Source: Lachnospiraceae bacterium
Lineage (GTDB): Bacteria; Bacillota; Clostridia; Lachnospirales; Lachnospiraceae
Direction of reading: 5' to 3'
DNA length: 64,000 nucleotides
NCBI GenBank assembly: GCA_022792535.1
Contig: JAAWBG010000049.1
Span: 1-64,000, forward strand
Below the pieces are notes generated by a model. It did no database searches and was not told the DNA's origin. It saw nothing but the letters and a program-made list of their open reading frames with translations. This document shows positions 43,271 to 52,104 of this stretch, piece by piece (position 1 is the first letter of the stretch; each line of letters starts with the position of its first letter). The position numbers and the translations under genes were made by a program.

Positions 43271-43321
43271 AATGGTATTTGACGAGTATATCACGTTAGC
43301 ACACCCTGTTCAATGGTATTT
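43271..43321 (-). promoter_or_regulatory. Promoter of the three-gene unit with flanking direct repeats
   Basis: Reading leftward, TTGAAC (43313-43308), 17-bp spacer, TATACT (43290-43285). The decamer AATGGTATTT occurs on each side (43271-43280 and 43312-43321), 41 bp apart, one copy overlapping the -35. This arrangement suggests a regulator that binds both sides of the promoter. Confidence 0.6.
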
Positions 43322-43398
43322 CTCAAAAAAATAGCAATTTTATGGCATTCTATTCTTATCATTTACAACTTATTTATCTTCCAATACATCATTTCTTC

Positions 43399-44256
43399 TT
43401 AACTCAGCCCCCGAAATCCTTTTCCGATAATCTCACTGCTGTTTGTGATCATCATAAATGCATCCGGCTGGTTCAATTTGATATAATTTCTAAGCTGTAC
43501 TGCCTGCCCTCGTTTCATAACGGTCAGGATCACATATTTTTTGTTATGTGTATAAGTTCCTTCTGCCTGAAATATAGTGGCGCTCCGAAGCAGCTCTTCG
43601 TGGATAAAATCACAGATAGGTTCCGGATCATCACAGACAATGGTAAAGTATTTGCAGAGATTGATATTCTCAATGGTAGTATCTATCACCAGAGATTTTG
43701 CCATCAGGCCGCAGAAAGAAAAGAGACCTGTCTGAACGTCAAAGACAAAACATGCGGCAATGGTGATCATCAGATCTACCAAAAATAGGGCAGTTCCTAT
43801 ATTGACTGTACTATGTTTTTTCAGCACCAACGCCACAATATCTGTCCCGCCTCCGCTTGCCCCGATATTAAACAGGATGGCTGAACTTAAAGCCGGCAGC
43901 ACAATAGCAAAGATCAATTCCAATACCGGTTCATTCGTCAGTGGTTTTGACATGGGAAAAATCTTCTCCAATCCACTGAGCCCCAGGGAGATCAGAAGAC
44001 TGACATAAACTGTCTTTACTCCGAACTCCCGTCCCAGGGAGACAAATCCAAGTCCCAGCAGCGCCATATTAAGTACAAAGTTCATAGTACTTGCACTAAA
44101 TGGCGTCACTGCGCTCAAGACAACTGCGATACCCGTCACTCCTCCAAAAGAGAAATTATTGGGAAACTTAAAAAAGTACACGCCCCCCACCAGCAAAATC
44201 GCTGCAAGGGTAATCATTGTATATTCAAATACCGCTCTCTTTACTCTATTCTCCAT
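43399..44256 (-). CDS. YitT-family membrane protein (DUF161/DUF2179)
   Basis: About 285 residues. The N-terminal membrane half has FKFPNNFSFGGVTGIAVVLS and the repeat FNIGASGGGTDIVALVLKKH, the YitT signatures. The C-terminal soluble DUF2179 domain is seen in FIHEELLRSATIFQAEGTYT...YVILTVMKRGQAVQLRNYIK. Function is unknown for most members. An ATG at 44280 is also possible; the one used overlaps the end of the trigger-factor gene by 11 bp. Confidence 0.92.
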   Translation of the reverse strand: MENRVKRAVFEYTMITLAAILLVGGVYFFKFPNNFSFGGVTGIAVVLSAVTPFSASTMNFVLNMALLGLGFVSLGREFGVKTVYVSLLISLGLSGLEKIFPMSKPLTNEPVLELIFAIVLPALSSAILFNIGASGGGTDIVALVLKKHSTVNIGTALFLVDLMITIAACFVFDVQTGLFSFCGLMAKSLVIDTTIENINLCKYFTIVCDDPEPICDFIHEELLRSATIFQAEGTYTHNKKYVILTVMKRGQAVQLRNYIKLNQPDAFMMITNSSEIIGKGFRGLS

Positions 44257-45517
44257 CTTCCAGTTTGATCTCTTCTCCATCTAATTCTTCATCTTCTAAC
44301 TCTATCTTTTCCCCATCTGAAGATTCTTCTTCCAGTTTGATCTCTTCTCCATCTAATTCTTCATCTTCTAACTCTATCTCTTCCCCGTCTAAAGATTCTT
44401 CTTGATAATATTCCTCTGAAGGTATCTCTTTCAATTCTGCAGAATCATATAAGAACTCTACCACCCGCTGGCGGATGATTTGGATCATAATATCAGCTTT
44501 TCCATAGTCTCCCTCAAATTCTTCCAGGGACTCATATTCACTTTCTTTTGCTAATTTTTCTGCTTCCTTCTGATATTCTTCCTGGGTAACTTCAATTCCC
44601 TCTTTCTCTGCAATTGCTTTTACTACCAGAAATTCGTTTACCAGATTTAATGCCTCTTCCTTAACGTCCTCTTCCTCAAACTCCTGTCCAAACATTTCTG
44701 CAAATATTTCATAACTTTCTTTCATCTGGTCATAAAAGAGATCATACAATGGCTCTGGATATTCCTCAGTAAAAGAATTCATCACCGCAAGTTTCAGAGC
44801 GTTTTCCTGGGCTTCCATAACAGAAGCCGCTTCGCTGTCTGCAAGGAGTTCTTCTTTTATCGAAGATTCATATTCTTCTTTTGTGTGATACTCCGACACT
44901 TTTTCTATAAATGCTTCATCATATTCCGGCATATTCACTTCGCTGACAGATTTGACAGTAACAGCAAATTCTGCTTTCTTTCCTGCCAATTCCTCATAAT
45001 AATCTTCTGGAAATACCAGGGAAAAAGTAAACTCCTCGCCAGCTTTCTTTCCAAACAGATTTTCCTCAAATTCTTCCAGCATATCGCCTTCACCTAGGAT
45101 AATCTCACAGTCTTCTTCACTTCCGCCTTCAAATTCTTCCCCATCTATGGTTCCTGTATAATCTATCTTAACACAGTCGCCCTCTTGGGCCGCCCGGTCC
45201 ATTTCTTCGTATGTAACATTCTCCGCAAGCTGTTCTTCGATATACATTTCTACTTCTTCATCGGAAACAGAAGGGGTTGGATATTCTACAGGCAATTTTT
45301 TGTAGTCCCCAAGAGTCACATAATCAGAAGCCTTAAAATCTAAGACTGTTTCTGGATCTACCTCTTTTCCTTCTGTCTCTTCTGTCTTCTTTTCCTCAGA
45401 CTCAGACTCAATCTCTTCTGTCTTCGCCTTTTCTTCCTTTTTCTGGTCTCCGCATCCTGCCATCATTGCAACGCTTAGTACCACTGCGGCAAACGTCAAA
45501 TATTTTCTTCTTTTCAT
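44246..45517 (-). CDS. Trigger-factor-like peptidyl-prolyl isomerase lipoprotein
   Basis: A 423-residue exported form of trigger factor. The lipobox is VAMMAGC (Cys22). An acidic linker is followed by an FKBP-type domain (KIDYTGTIDGEEFEGGSEED, LEEFEENLFGKKAGEEFTF) and a trigger-factor C-terminal chaperone domain (about 205-370). The ribosome-binding N-terminal domain is absent, as expected for a surface foldase. The tail consists of duplicated acidic 24-residue repeats (LDGEEIELEDEELDGEEIKL) encoded by a 72-bp tandem repeat. It overlaps the yitT gene. It probably assists folding of secreted proteins. Confidence 0.88.
   Translation of the reverse strand: MKRRKYLTFAAVVLSVAMMAGCGDQKKEEKAKTEEIESESEEKKTEETEGKEVDPETVLDFKASDYVTLGDYKKLPVEYPTPSVSDEEVEMYIEEQLAENVTYEEMDRAAQEGDCVKIDYTGTIDGEEFEGGSEEDCEIILGEGDMLEEFEENLFGKKAGEEFTFSLVFPEDYYEELAGKKAEFAVTVKSVSEVNMPEYDEAFIEKVSEYHTKEEYESSIKEELLADSEAASVMEAQENALKLAVMNSFTEEYPEPLYDLFYDQMKESYEIFAEMFGQEFEEEDVKEEALNLVNEFLVVKAIAEKEGIEVTQEEYQKEAEKLAKESEYESLEEFEGDYGKADIMIQIIRQRVVEFLYDSAELKEIPSEEYYQEESLDGEEIELEDEELDGEEIKLEEESSDGEKIELEDEELDGEEIKLEDGE
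44261..44403 (-). repeat. 72-bp tandem duplication in the trigger-factor tail
   Basis: Two adjacent 72-bp copies (44261-44332, 44333-44403) differ at only a few positions and stay in frame, each encoding 24 acidic residues. The number of copies could vary between strains. Confidence 0.9.
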
Positions 45518-45623
45518 TCTTTTACCTCTCATATTCTGATCTTCTTAATTCTAACTTCTATCCCAGGGATTTTCGCCAAAACATCCATGACAAAGGTATT
45601 CTAACATAAGATATTTAAAAAAT

Positions 45624-45657
45624 AAAGAGGCTGCCGCAAAATCCGACATACCTCTTT
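45624..45657 (-). terminator. Terminator after the rubrerythrin gene
   Basis: AAAGAGG (45624-45630) and CCTCTTT (45651-45657) form a 7-bp stem; read leftward it is followed by ATTTTTTAAA. Confidence 0.55.
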
Positions 45658-45671
45658 TCCAAGACTTTTTA

Positions 45672-46292
45672 TCAGCAGAGAGACTCTCCGTCTGCCTTTC
45701 CACAGTAAGGCGCCAGCTCCAAACGCACAAACCAACCCTGTTCATGTTCGCATACCGGACAGCTCATAGGGGCCTCTGTCCCCTCATAGACATATCCGCA
45801 GTTCAGACACATCCACTTCGTTTCGATTTTAGAGACAAAAAGCTGATTCGTCTCCAATAATTTTGCAAATGCGCCAAACCGGTCTCCATGGATTTTTTCA
45901 ATTTCCGCAATCTTGTGAAATTTCATTGCCGCTTTTCCAAATCCTTCTTCCTGAGCCTTATCGCCAAAATGTTTGTATACATCATCATGTTCCTCATATT
46001 CATTGTGCTGAGCCATTTTCAGCAGTTCCGACATATTGGGGCTTAAATCCACTGGATAAGTTCCGTCAATCTCAATGGTCTCCCCTGCCAGCTCCTTTAA
46101 CTGATTGTAAAATATCTCCGCATGCTCTTTTTCCTGATCTGCAGTAAAACGGAACACTTTTTCAATCACATAAAGTCCCTGCTGATGGGCCTGTCCTGCC
46201 GCAAAAGTGTACCGGTTTCTTGCCTGGCTCTCTCCGGCAAATGCACGCATCAGATTTTTCATTGTCTCACTCTGTTTAAATTCTGTTGCCAT
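45672..46292 (-). CDS. rbr: Rubrerythrin
   Basis: A 206-residue protein that reduces hydrogen peroxide using a di-iron site. The ferritin-like domain (1-150) has AFAGESQARNRY and ADQEKEHAEIFYNQL; the second half contains EEHDDVYKHFGDKA and IAEIEKIHGDRFG. The C-terminal rubredoxin-like domain has CLNCGYVYEG and CPVCEHEQGWF. The start at 46292 has AGGAAG upstream. Expected in oxygen-sensitive anaerobes; cytosolic. Confidence 0.97.
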   Translation of the reverse strand: MATEFKQSETMKNLMRAFAGESQARNRYTFAAGQAHQQGLYVIEKVFRFTADQEKEHAEIFYNQLKELAGETIEIDGTYPVDLSPNMSELLKMAQHNEYEEHDDVYKHFGDKAQEEGFGKAAMKFHKIAEIEKIHGDRFGAFAKLLETNQLFVSKIETKWMCLNCGYVYEGTEAPMSCPVCEHEQGWFVRLELAPYCGKADGESLC

Positions 46293-46370
46293 AATAACTT
46301 CCTGCCTTTCTTCTTCCAATCTTCCAAAAATTATTGTCTACGGAAAAAGTATGTGCAGATTATGGAAATT

Positions 46371-47765
46371 TTATACAGATTTTTCTTCCTGCCGCTCAAA
46401 GTTGTGCATCCAGTCTGCCTTTAGAAAATAGGCCGCAAAAATAATAGAACTTAAACTCCAAGTCAATGGATATGCCCAAAATACCGTACGGATCACCGGC
46501 ACGATTCTGACTGCTGCTGTAATATATGTAATTCGAATGACACACCAGCACAGCAGCATGACCACCATCGGAACAATAGATTTTCCTGCTCCCCGAAAGA
46601 TTCCTGCCAGGCAGTGAGACAAGGCCAGCAGAAAATAGAACAGTGTAACTGTCCTTGCCTGGGTGGTCCCATAGCGGATTACCTCTGGATTGCTGTCAAA
46701 TGCCCGAATCAGATTAGGAATAAAAAGATAGATACAGATTCCCACGATCTCAGCGGTTATGATAGAGCAGAGAATCCCAAATCTTGCTCCTTTTTTCACA
46801 CGTTCGTATTTTTTCGCCCCTAGATTCTGACTGATAAAAGTAGTAAGAGACATAGCGAAACAGGTGATCGGAAGGAATCCAAATCCTTCGATTTTAGAAT
46901 AAGCCCCACAGCCTGCCATGGCTGTCATGCCAAAGGCATTTACATTGGACTGTACTACCACATTTGCAAGAGCGATGATGGAATTCTGAACTCCAGCTGG
47001 AAGACCATTTGTGATAATCTGATGCATCATGACTCTATCAAAACAGATCTTTTTGATCTCTATTCGATATTCTTCTTCCGTCTTTATCAGACGCCGCAGA
47101 CACAGCAGGGCGCTGGCAAATTGAGAGATGGTAGTGGCAAGAGCCGCCGCCCCTACTCCCATTCCCAGCACTGCAATAAACAGCAGGTCCAATCCCACAT
47201 TGGTCACAGAAGAGATAATCAGATAAATCAGCGGATGTCTGCTGTCTCCTACGGACTGGAGGATTCCCACAAAAACATTGTACATGACAAATCCCAGGGA
47301 ACCGGCAAAATAAATTCTAAAATACAAAACAGAATTAGGGAACACACTTTTGGGTGTTCCCATCCATCTCAAAATCTGGGGTGTGACCAAAACTCCTAAA
47401 AGAGTCAGAATCACCCCTGCCGCCAATCCAAAAGCCACCATCGTGTGAACTGCCCTGGAAACTTCTTCTTTTCTTCTTGCTCCATAATAACGCGCGATCA
47501 CCACTCCGGCTCCCATGGCAATTCCACTGAAAAATCCTACCATAAGAAAAATCAAGTTGCCGGAAGAGCTGACTGCCGCAAGCGCGTCACTGCCTATATA
47601 ATTTCCAACAATCAGAGAATCCGCCGTATTGTAGAGCTGCTGGAACAGATTCCCCAGAAAAATCGGAATAGCAAAACCAATGATTTTTTTCCAGATACTT
47701 CCCTCTGTCAATAACGTAGTTGGTTTCCCGCCATGTACATGGTTTTCACGGCTTTGGTCTAACAT
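46371..47765 (-). CDS. MATE-family efflux transporter
   Basis: A 464-residue transporter with 12 hydrophobic segments. The N-terminal FAIPIFLGNLFQQLYNTADS and ISQNLGAKKYERVKKGAR are MATE/NorM signatures. Exports drugs or metabolites in exchange for cations; the substrate is not predictable. Its start overlaps the end of the zinc-ribbon gene 47759-48112 by 7 bp, so the two are coupled. Confidence 0.95.
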   Translation of the reverse strand: MLDQSRENHVHGGKPTTLLTEGSIWKKIIGFAIPIFLGNLFQQLYNTADSLIVGNYIGSDALAAVSSSGNLIFLMVGFFSGIAMGAGVVIARYYGARRKEEVSRAVHTMVAFGLAAGVILTLLGVLVTPQILRWMGTPKSVFPNSVLYFRIYFAGSLGFVMYNVFVGILQSVGDSRHPLIYLIISSVTNVGLDLLFIAVLGMGVGAAALATTISQFASALLCLRRLIKTEEEYRIEIKKICFDRVMMHQIITNGLPAGVQNSIIALANVVVQSNVNAFGMTAMAGCGAYSKIEGFGFLPITCFAMSLTTFISQNLGAKKYERVKKGARFGILCSIITAEIVGICIYLFIPNLIRAFDSNPEVIRYGTTQARTVTLFYFLLALSHCLAGIFRGAGKSIVPMVVMLLCWCVIRITYITAAVRIVPVIRTVFWAYPLTWSLSSIIFAAYFLKADWMHNFERQEEKSV

Positions 47766-48112
47766 AATTCTATTTTACAGGAACCCCTCATCTTTAATGG
47801 GCATTCATACACGCTCTGAGAGCCATTTGTGTCTATGTAAGAGATTGGACATTTTCGGCAGTCTCCAATCTTGAATTCTTCTGACACTTCAAACTCCAGC
47901 ACGGCTTTTTTCTTTCCATGGGGGGATTCTTTCTGATTAATATTCTTCCAACTAAGTATCTGGCTGCAGCCTCCGCACTTATCCATTCCCAGAGATACCA
48001 TCCTGCCGCAGGTAGGACAGGAATAATACATCTGATCCATAGAACCTTTCTGTTCCACCACTTCCGCTGGGAACTGTCTGATCAATTGGGCTTTGATATC
48101 TTCTTTCTGCAT
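47759..48112 (-). CDS. Small Cys-rich zinc-binding protein, function unknown
   Basis: A 117-residue protein with SCPTCGRMVSLGMDKCGGC (a zinc ribbon) and a second Cys cluster (GDCRKCPIS, YECPLKMRGSCKIELC). The family is not one I recognise. GGAGGAAGA precedes the ATG, and a promoter lies at 48160-48188. It overlaps the MATE gene, so a link to that transporter is possible but unproven. Confidence 0.8.
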   Translation of the reverse strand: MQKEDIKAQLIRQFPAEVVEQKGSMDQMYYSCPTCGRMVSLGMDKCGGCSQILSWKNINQKESPHGKKKAVLEFEVSEEFKIGDCRKCPISYIDTNGSQSVYECPLKMRGSCKIELC

Positions 48113-48159
48113 ATTCTTCCTCCAATCTTGTTCCTAATAAAAGCTGTTCTTTGTTAAAA

Positions 48160-48188
48160 ATTATAACACAGTTTACAAAGTATGAAAA
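48160..48188 (-). promoter_or_regulatory. Promoter of the zinc-ribbon/MATE unit
   Basis: Reading leftward, TTTTCA (48188-48183), 17-bp spacer and a perfect TATAAT (48165-48160). Confidence 0.6.
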
Positions 48189-48212
48189 TATTTTACTGCA
48201 ACTGTTTTAGAA

Positions 48213-50741
48213 CTATTTAATATATCCCAAAAATACGTTGCCTGCTTCTTCAAACATTGTATTGCTGTCCTGCCGCCCTACTTTGCGGACTACATTCTGA
48301 TCTGGATAATATAAAAGAGTGTTGTGTTCATCATAACCTACCACCAAAAGAGGCTCCTGATTCACCATGGCAAACACCGGGGTATCCAAACTCACATAAT
48401 ACAAAACCTGTTCAATCCCGCATCCAGTTAAATCTACCACTTTATATCCATTTAAGGCTTCCGTCAAAATCTGCTTGGGGGCCTCTCCCTGAGACACCAA
48501 ATCATCTACGTCTATATTGATTTCCTCCGCCTGCAGCAGATAAGTCAGACAGCGTGCCGTCTGGTCACCGCTGACGGTGGAAACGTCTACTGTTCCTGTG
48601 CCAATCATAGCCTGAACCGTCTCTCTTCCCCGGCGCCACATGTATTTCTGATCTGCTCCAATCACCACGCCCATATTCTGATCTGCACAGATAATGGCCT
48701 CTGTCAGGGAAGTTGTAGACATCAGGACTTTTCCGCCGCTGTAGACATAGTAATTCTCCTGTTCTTTTCCCTCATCCAGTCTCACGATCCTCTCTTTTTC
48801 CAGCACTACCTCCTGCGGCACAGATACCCTGGGCTGTTTCACATTTTCCTTTGGCTTTCCGCCTAAAACTATCTGCACCTGAGCCTGCTTTTTCTCTGTC
48901 TGCACAACATCTGTGGATATTTTTCGAGAAGATTCCAATTGCTGATTCTTGATGGTATCCTGTTCCACTCCTGTATATCCGCCGCCCACTTTTATCTCAC
49001 GATCCAAAAAGATGGTATCGCTTTCCACGTATGCTTTTGAAATATAGTATCCGTCTTTTTGATAATCTTTTACAATCTGAGAATCTTGATCAATAATCAC
49101 CACTCTGTACATGGGGAATTTGGTATTTCCTGTTTCGTCCATAGCAATATCTTCTGTTCTTGCCATTCCATAGACAAAATCACTTTCTACAAATCCAATG
49201 GGTTTTAAATATTCTCCCTGAGAACTCTCTATCACACGAGGTTCTCCTCCTTCCAGGTCCATGATTTTTAATGTATCCCCTTTGGCGCTGCCGCTTCCTT
49301 CCTGCCAGGAAATATATCTGCCGTCCTCAGATACTGCATAACTTTCCTGGGTCAGATTTTTAATCACTGGCTTCACATCTCTGTTGCCCAGGTCTATCTG
49401 ATATAATACATCTTCTGCCAGCAGATAAAAGATATTATCATCATTGACATAGAACAGCTTTCCCCAGTCCGCTTTCAGCCTTTCATATGATTGATCAGAG
49501 GGAATAAACAATTCTTCTTCAATGGTCTTGCCCACGCTGTCATAGTGGAACACATTAATCCCTGTCTGTCCTTCATGTCTTCCTCGATTGATATATCCAT
49601 ACACAGCAAAATCCATACTTCCCGTCTCATCTATCCTCATGATCTTAATCTGGTGCTGCATATTATTTTCCCGGTCAGAAATCCCTTCCGGGCTGCGGAA
49701 ACTGTACACTTGAGAAAATTCATTGCTGTTTTGATTATAACTCCAAAGTTCTCCCTCCTGTACAAAGGCCACAATATTTCCCTTTTCATTCGCCACATAT
49801 TCCACATCGGAAGAGCGGATTCCCAACATCAGCTTATTTCCGTCAATCGTTCCATTCTCTCCCCGAAAAATCTGATTCATGGTACGTTCATAATTCAGCA
49901 GATACATCCGCCCTACTTTTTCATCATAACGAACCCGGAAGTATTCTTCTACATTGTAATATTCTACCTCCCCCTGTTCTCCCGCAGACGTCACCACATA
50001 CTGTAACACCACAACGTTATAAGAACTGCTCATTTCTTTAATCGAAGGTACCGGCTCTTCTAAACGCTCTCCTTCAAAGTCCGCCCAGCTTACTTGACGC
50101 AGGCTGGAATGAATCGTCACTTTCTGCAGGGTCGTGTTATCTCCCATTCTGTCTGGTTCCAGATAAGTGGCAAGATGCTCTGACTGTCCCCGGTCAAAGG
50201 TCTGCTCATGAAAACTTTTCACAAACTCCAGAGATTCATCTACATTGTAGTCTGTATCCCGAAGGATTCTCGTATAATAATTGATCTCTTTTCCGCCGCT
50301 GTTTACAGAAAGAATCAGCATATATTCCTTTTTTTCTTCCAGTATGTTCTGGAACTGCAAGGCAAACTCTATCTCTCCATTTTCCTGCTTAAAGTGATCC
50401 ACCTCCCCGTCTTCTATCAAACGCTCCAGGTCCATGGTCCGCACCTCATAGGAAATCTCCTGAATTTGATTCTGATATGATTTTATCACAACCGGCAGAG
50501 ACAGCTCTCCATTTAACGGAGTAATGGTGTCCCGAACTGACATTCCATTCATCTGAGCGCTGTATCCATACAGCTCATTGATTCTGGTATCTCCCCATTG
50601 CAGATATACAACTGGAAGGGTAGCAGAAGGCATCTCTGATGTCATATCTATGCTGTTTTTCTGACTGAATATTCCCACAGCCAAGATTGTTATTCCAAAA
50701 ACTACAAATAGTACAATTGTTTTTATCACGCCTTTACGCAT
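48213..50741 (-). CDS. Large anchored propeller protein with C39-like end
   Basis: An 842-residue protein with an N-terminal signal-anchor (about 5-26). A beta-rich extracellular domain follows, then propeller-like repeats (about 290-540: YVANEKGNIVAFVQEGELWS, YEGRLK-like strands, ILYQIDLGNRDVKPVI, YAVSEDGRYISWQEGSGS). The C-terminal 120 residues resemble C39-type papain-fold peptidases: an ARCLTYLL segment at the place of the nucleophile Cys, and IEQVLYYVSLDTPVFAMVNQ, LLVVGYDEHNTLLYY. The usual His before 'vvGYd' is Leu, so activity is doubtful. GGAAAGGAAG precedes the ATG at 50741. It overlaps the methyltransferase gene end by 8 bp. Confidence 0.75.
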   Translation of the reverse strand: MRKGVIKTIVLFVVFGITILAVGIFSQKNSIDMTSEMPSATLPVVYLQWGDTRINELYGYSAQMNGMSVRDTITPLNGELSLPVVIKSYQNQIQEISYEVRTMDLERLIEDGEVDHFKQENGEIEFALQFQNILEEKKEYMLILSVNSGGKEINYYTRILRDTDYNVDESLEFVKSFHEQTFDRGQSEHLATYLEPDRMGDNTTLQKVTIHSSLRQVSWADFEGERLEEPVPSIKEMSSSYNVVVLQYVVTSAGEQGEVEYYNVEEYFRVRYDEKVGRMYLLNYERTMNQIFRGENGTIDGNKLMLGIRSSDVEYVANEKGNIVAFVQEGELWSYNQNSNEFSQVYSFRSPEGISDRENNMQHQIKIMRIDETGSMDFAVYGYINRGRHEGQTGINVFHYDSVGKTIEEELFIPSDQSYERLKADWGKLFYVNDDNIFYLLAEDVLYQIDLGNRDVKPVIKNLTQESYAVSEDGRYISWQEGSGSAKGDTLKIMDLEGGEPRVIESSQGEYLKPIGFVESDFVYGMARTEDIAMDETGNTKFPMYRVVIIDQDSQIVKDYQKDGYYISKAYVESDTIFLDREIKVGGGYTGVEQDTIKNQQLESSRKISTDVVQTEKKQAQVQIVLGGKPKENVKQPRVSVPQEVVLEKERIVRLDEGKEQENYYVYSGGKVLMSTTSLTEAIICADQNMGVVIGADQKYMWRRGRETVQAMIGTGTVDVSTVSGDQTARCLTYLLQAEEINIDVDDLVSQGEAPKQILTEALNGYKVVDLTGCGIEQVLYYVSLDTPVFAMVNQEPLLVVGYDEHNTLLYYPDQNVVRKVGRQDSNTMFEEAGNVFLGYIK

Positions 50742-51891
50742 TCTGTTTTTCTTCCTTTCCATCCTGCAGCACAGCCAGCGCAGGAGATACCTGCAGAAAT
50801 TCCATTACATCCCGATAGCCCTTGCTTTCTTTTTCTTTTCCCTTTTTCACTGCACGAATCAATATATTCTTAGGGGTATGTTCCATATCAATAAATTCCA
50901 AAATCTGCACTTGGTATCCTTTGCTCTCTAGTATCTGAGCCCGCAGGGCATCCGTAAATAGAGCCGCCATCCGCTCTCTGATCAGTCCATATTGAAATAC
51001 CGGAGCCAGCAGTTCATTTTTCATCTGTCCATTTAGTTCATGCTGACAGCAAGGCACTGACAAAATCACCTTCGCATTCCAATTAATAGCCTTGTCTAAC
51101 GCATAATCTGTGGCTGTATCACAGGCATGAAGGGTAACTACCATATCCACTTCTTCAAGGCCCTCATAGGCAGCGATATCACCCACATAAAAATCCAGTC
51201 TCTCATACTCATATTTTTGGGCCAATCTGCTGCACTCTGCAATCACATCTTCCTTCAGATCCAGTCCGATAATATGAACCTGATACCCCTTTAGCTCCTT
51301 CAAATAATGGTACATGGCAAAAGTAAGATAAGATTTCCCGCATCCAAAGTCCAAAATTGTCACTTCCCGGTCCTTGGGAAGCTGTGGAAGAATATCCTCA
51401 ATAAATTCCAGAAAACGATTAATCTGCCGAAATTTATCATACCGTGTCCTCACAATCTTCCCTTCCTGGGTCTGAACTCCCAAGTCCACCAGAAATCCCA
51501 CCTGCTTTTCCGGGTCTAAAATATAGTTCTTTTTTCTATTATGAGATAAATCTGTCTCTTTTACACAGAAGCTCCCTGCTTTTTCCTTAATGGTAATCTT
51601 CCCTTTTTTGCTGACCAGCACGTTAGCTTGTCCAATCTGGGAGGATAAGGCTAACTGGCGGTATTCTTCCATCCACTCCATCACTTCTGCCACAGCCTCT
51701 TTTTGGGAATAATTCTTATGAAATACCTTTTTTTCCTGATAAATGCTGGCCTGAAATCTCAATTCTTCTTTTATCTGAACCGGACGGACACTTATCTTAG
51801 ACGGTCTTTTTCTGTCTCTGGGACCGCTGATGGTTAAGCCTGTCAGCTTTTCATTCAAATATTTATATAAAAGTTCCTGTAATTCTTTCAA
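50734..51891 (-). CDS. SAM-dependent methyltransferase (Methyltransf_32-like)
   Basis: A 385-residue protein. The Rossmann SAM loop is VTILDFGCGKSYLTFAMYHY (about 190-209), followed by IIGLDLKEDVI, FYVGDIAAYEG and VVTLHACDTATDYALDKA, the last being typical of the GSTCD/Methyltransf_32 group. An N-terminal region of about 110 residues with beta-rich sequence precedes it. The target, possibly an RNA, is unknown. Confidence 0.88.
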   Translation of the reverse strand: MKELQELLYKYLNEKLTGLTISGPRDRKRPSKISVRPVQIKEELRFQASIYQEKKVFHKNYSQKEAVAEVMEWMEEYRQLALSSQIGQANVLVSKKGKITIKEKAGSFCVKETDLSHNRKKNYILDPEKQVGFLVDLGVQTQEGKIVRTRYDKFRQINRFLEFIEDILPQLPKDREVTILDFGCGKSYLTFAMYHYLKELKGYQVHIIGLDLKEDVIAECSRLAQKYEYERLDFYVGDIAAYEGLEEVDMVVTLHACDTATDYALDKAINWNAKVILSVPCCQHELNGQMKNELLAPVFQYGLIRERMAALFTDALRAQILESKGYQVQILEFIDMEHTPKNILIRAVKKGKEKESKGYRDVMEFLQVSPALAVLQDGKEEKQNA

Positions 51892-52010
51892 CCTGTTTCC
51901 TACTCCATTTCTTTTCTGCTGCTTCCTGAACTGTTTTGCTTTCCAGGCTGTTTCCTTATTTCCATGGACATTTTACCACAATCTATTTCAGAAGTCACTT
52001 GCTTTTCAAA

Positions 52011-52081
52011 AGGCGCTGTAAAACTTCCTTTGCTGTTGATCCTCTCTTCAGCTTCCTGGCAGCAAAAGTTTTACAGCGCCT
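52011..52081 (-). terminator. Long-stem hairpin downstream of the proline-rich protein gene
   Basis: AGGCGCTGTAAAACT (52011-52025) and AGTTTTACAGCGCCT (52067-52081) are perfect 15-bp reverse complements. Read leftward the stem is followed by TTTTG, a weak U run. It lies just after the stop at 52105. Confidence 0.65.
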
Positions 52082-52104
52082 CTTTCTGATTTCTATTCCC
52101 CAGA

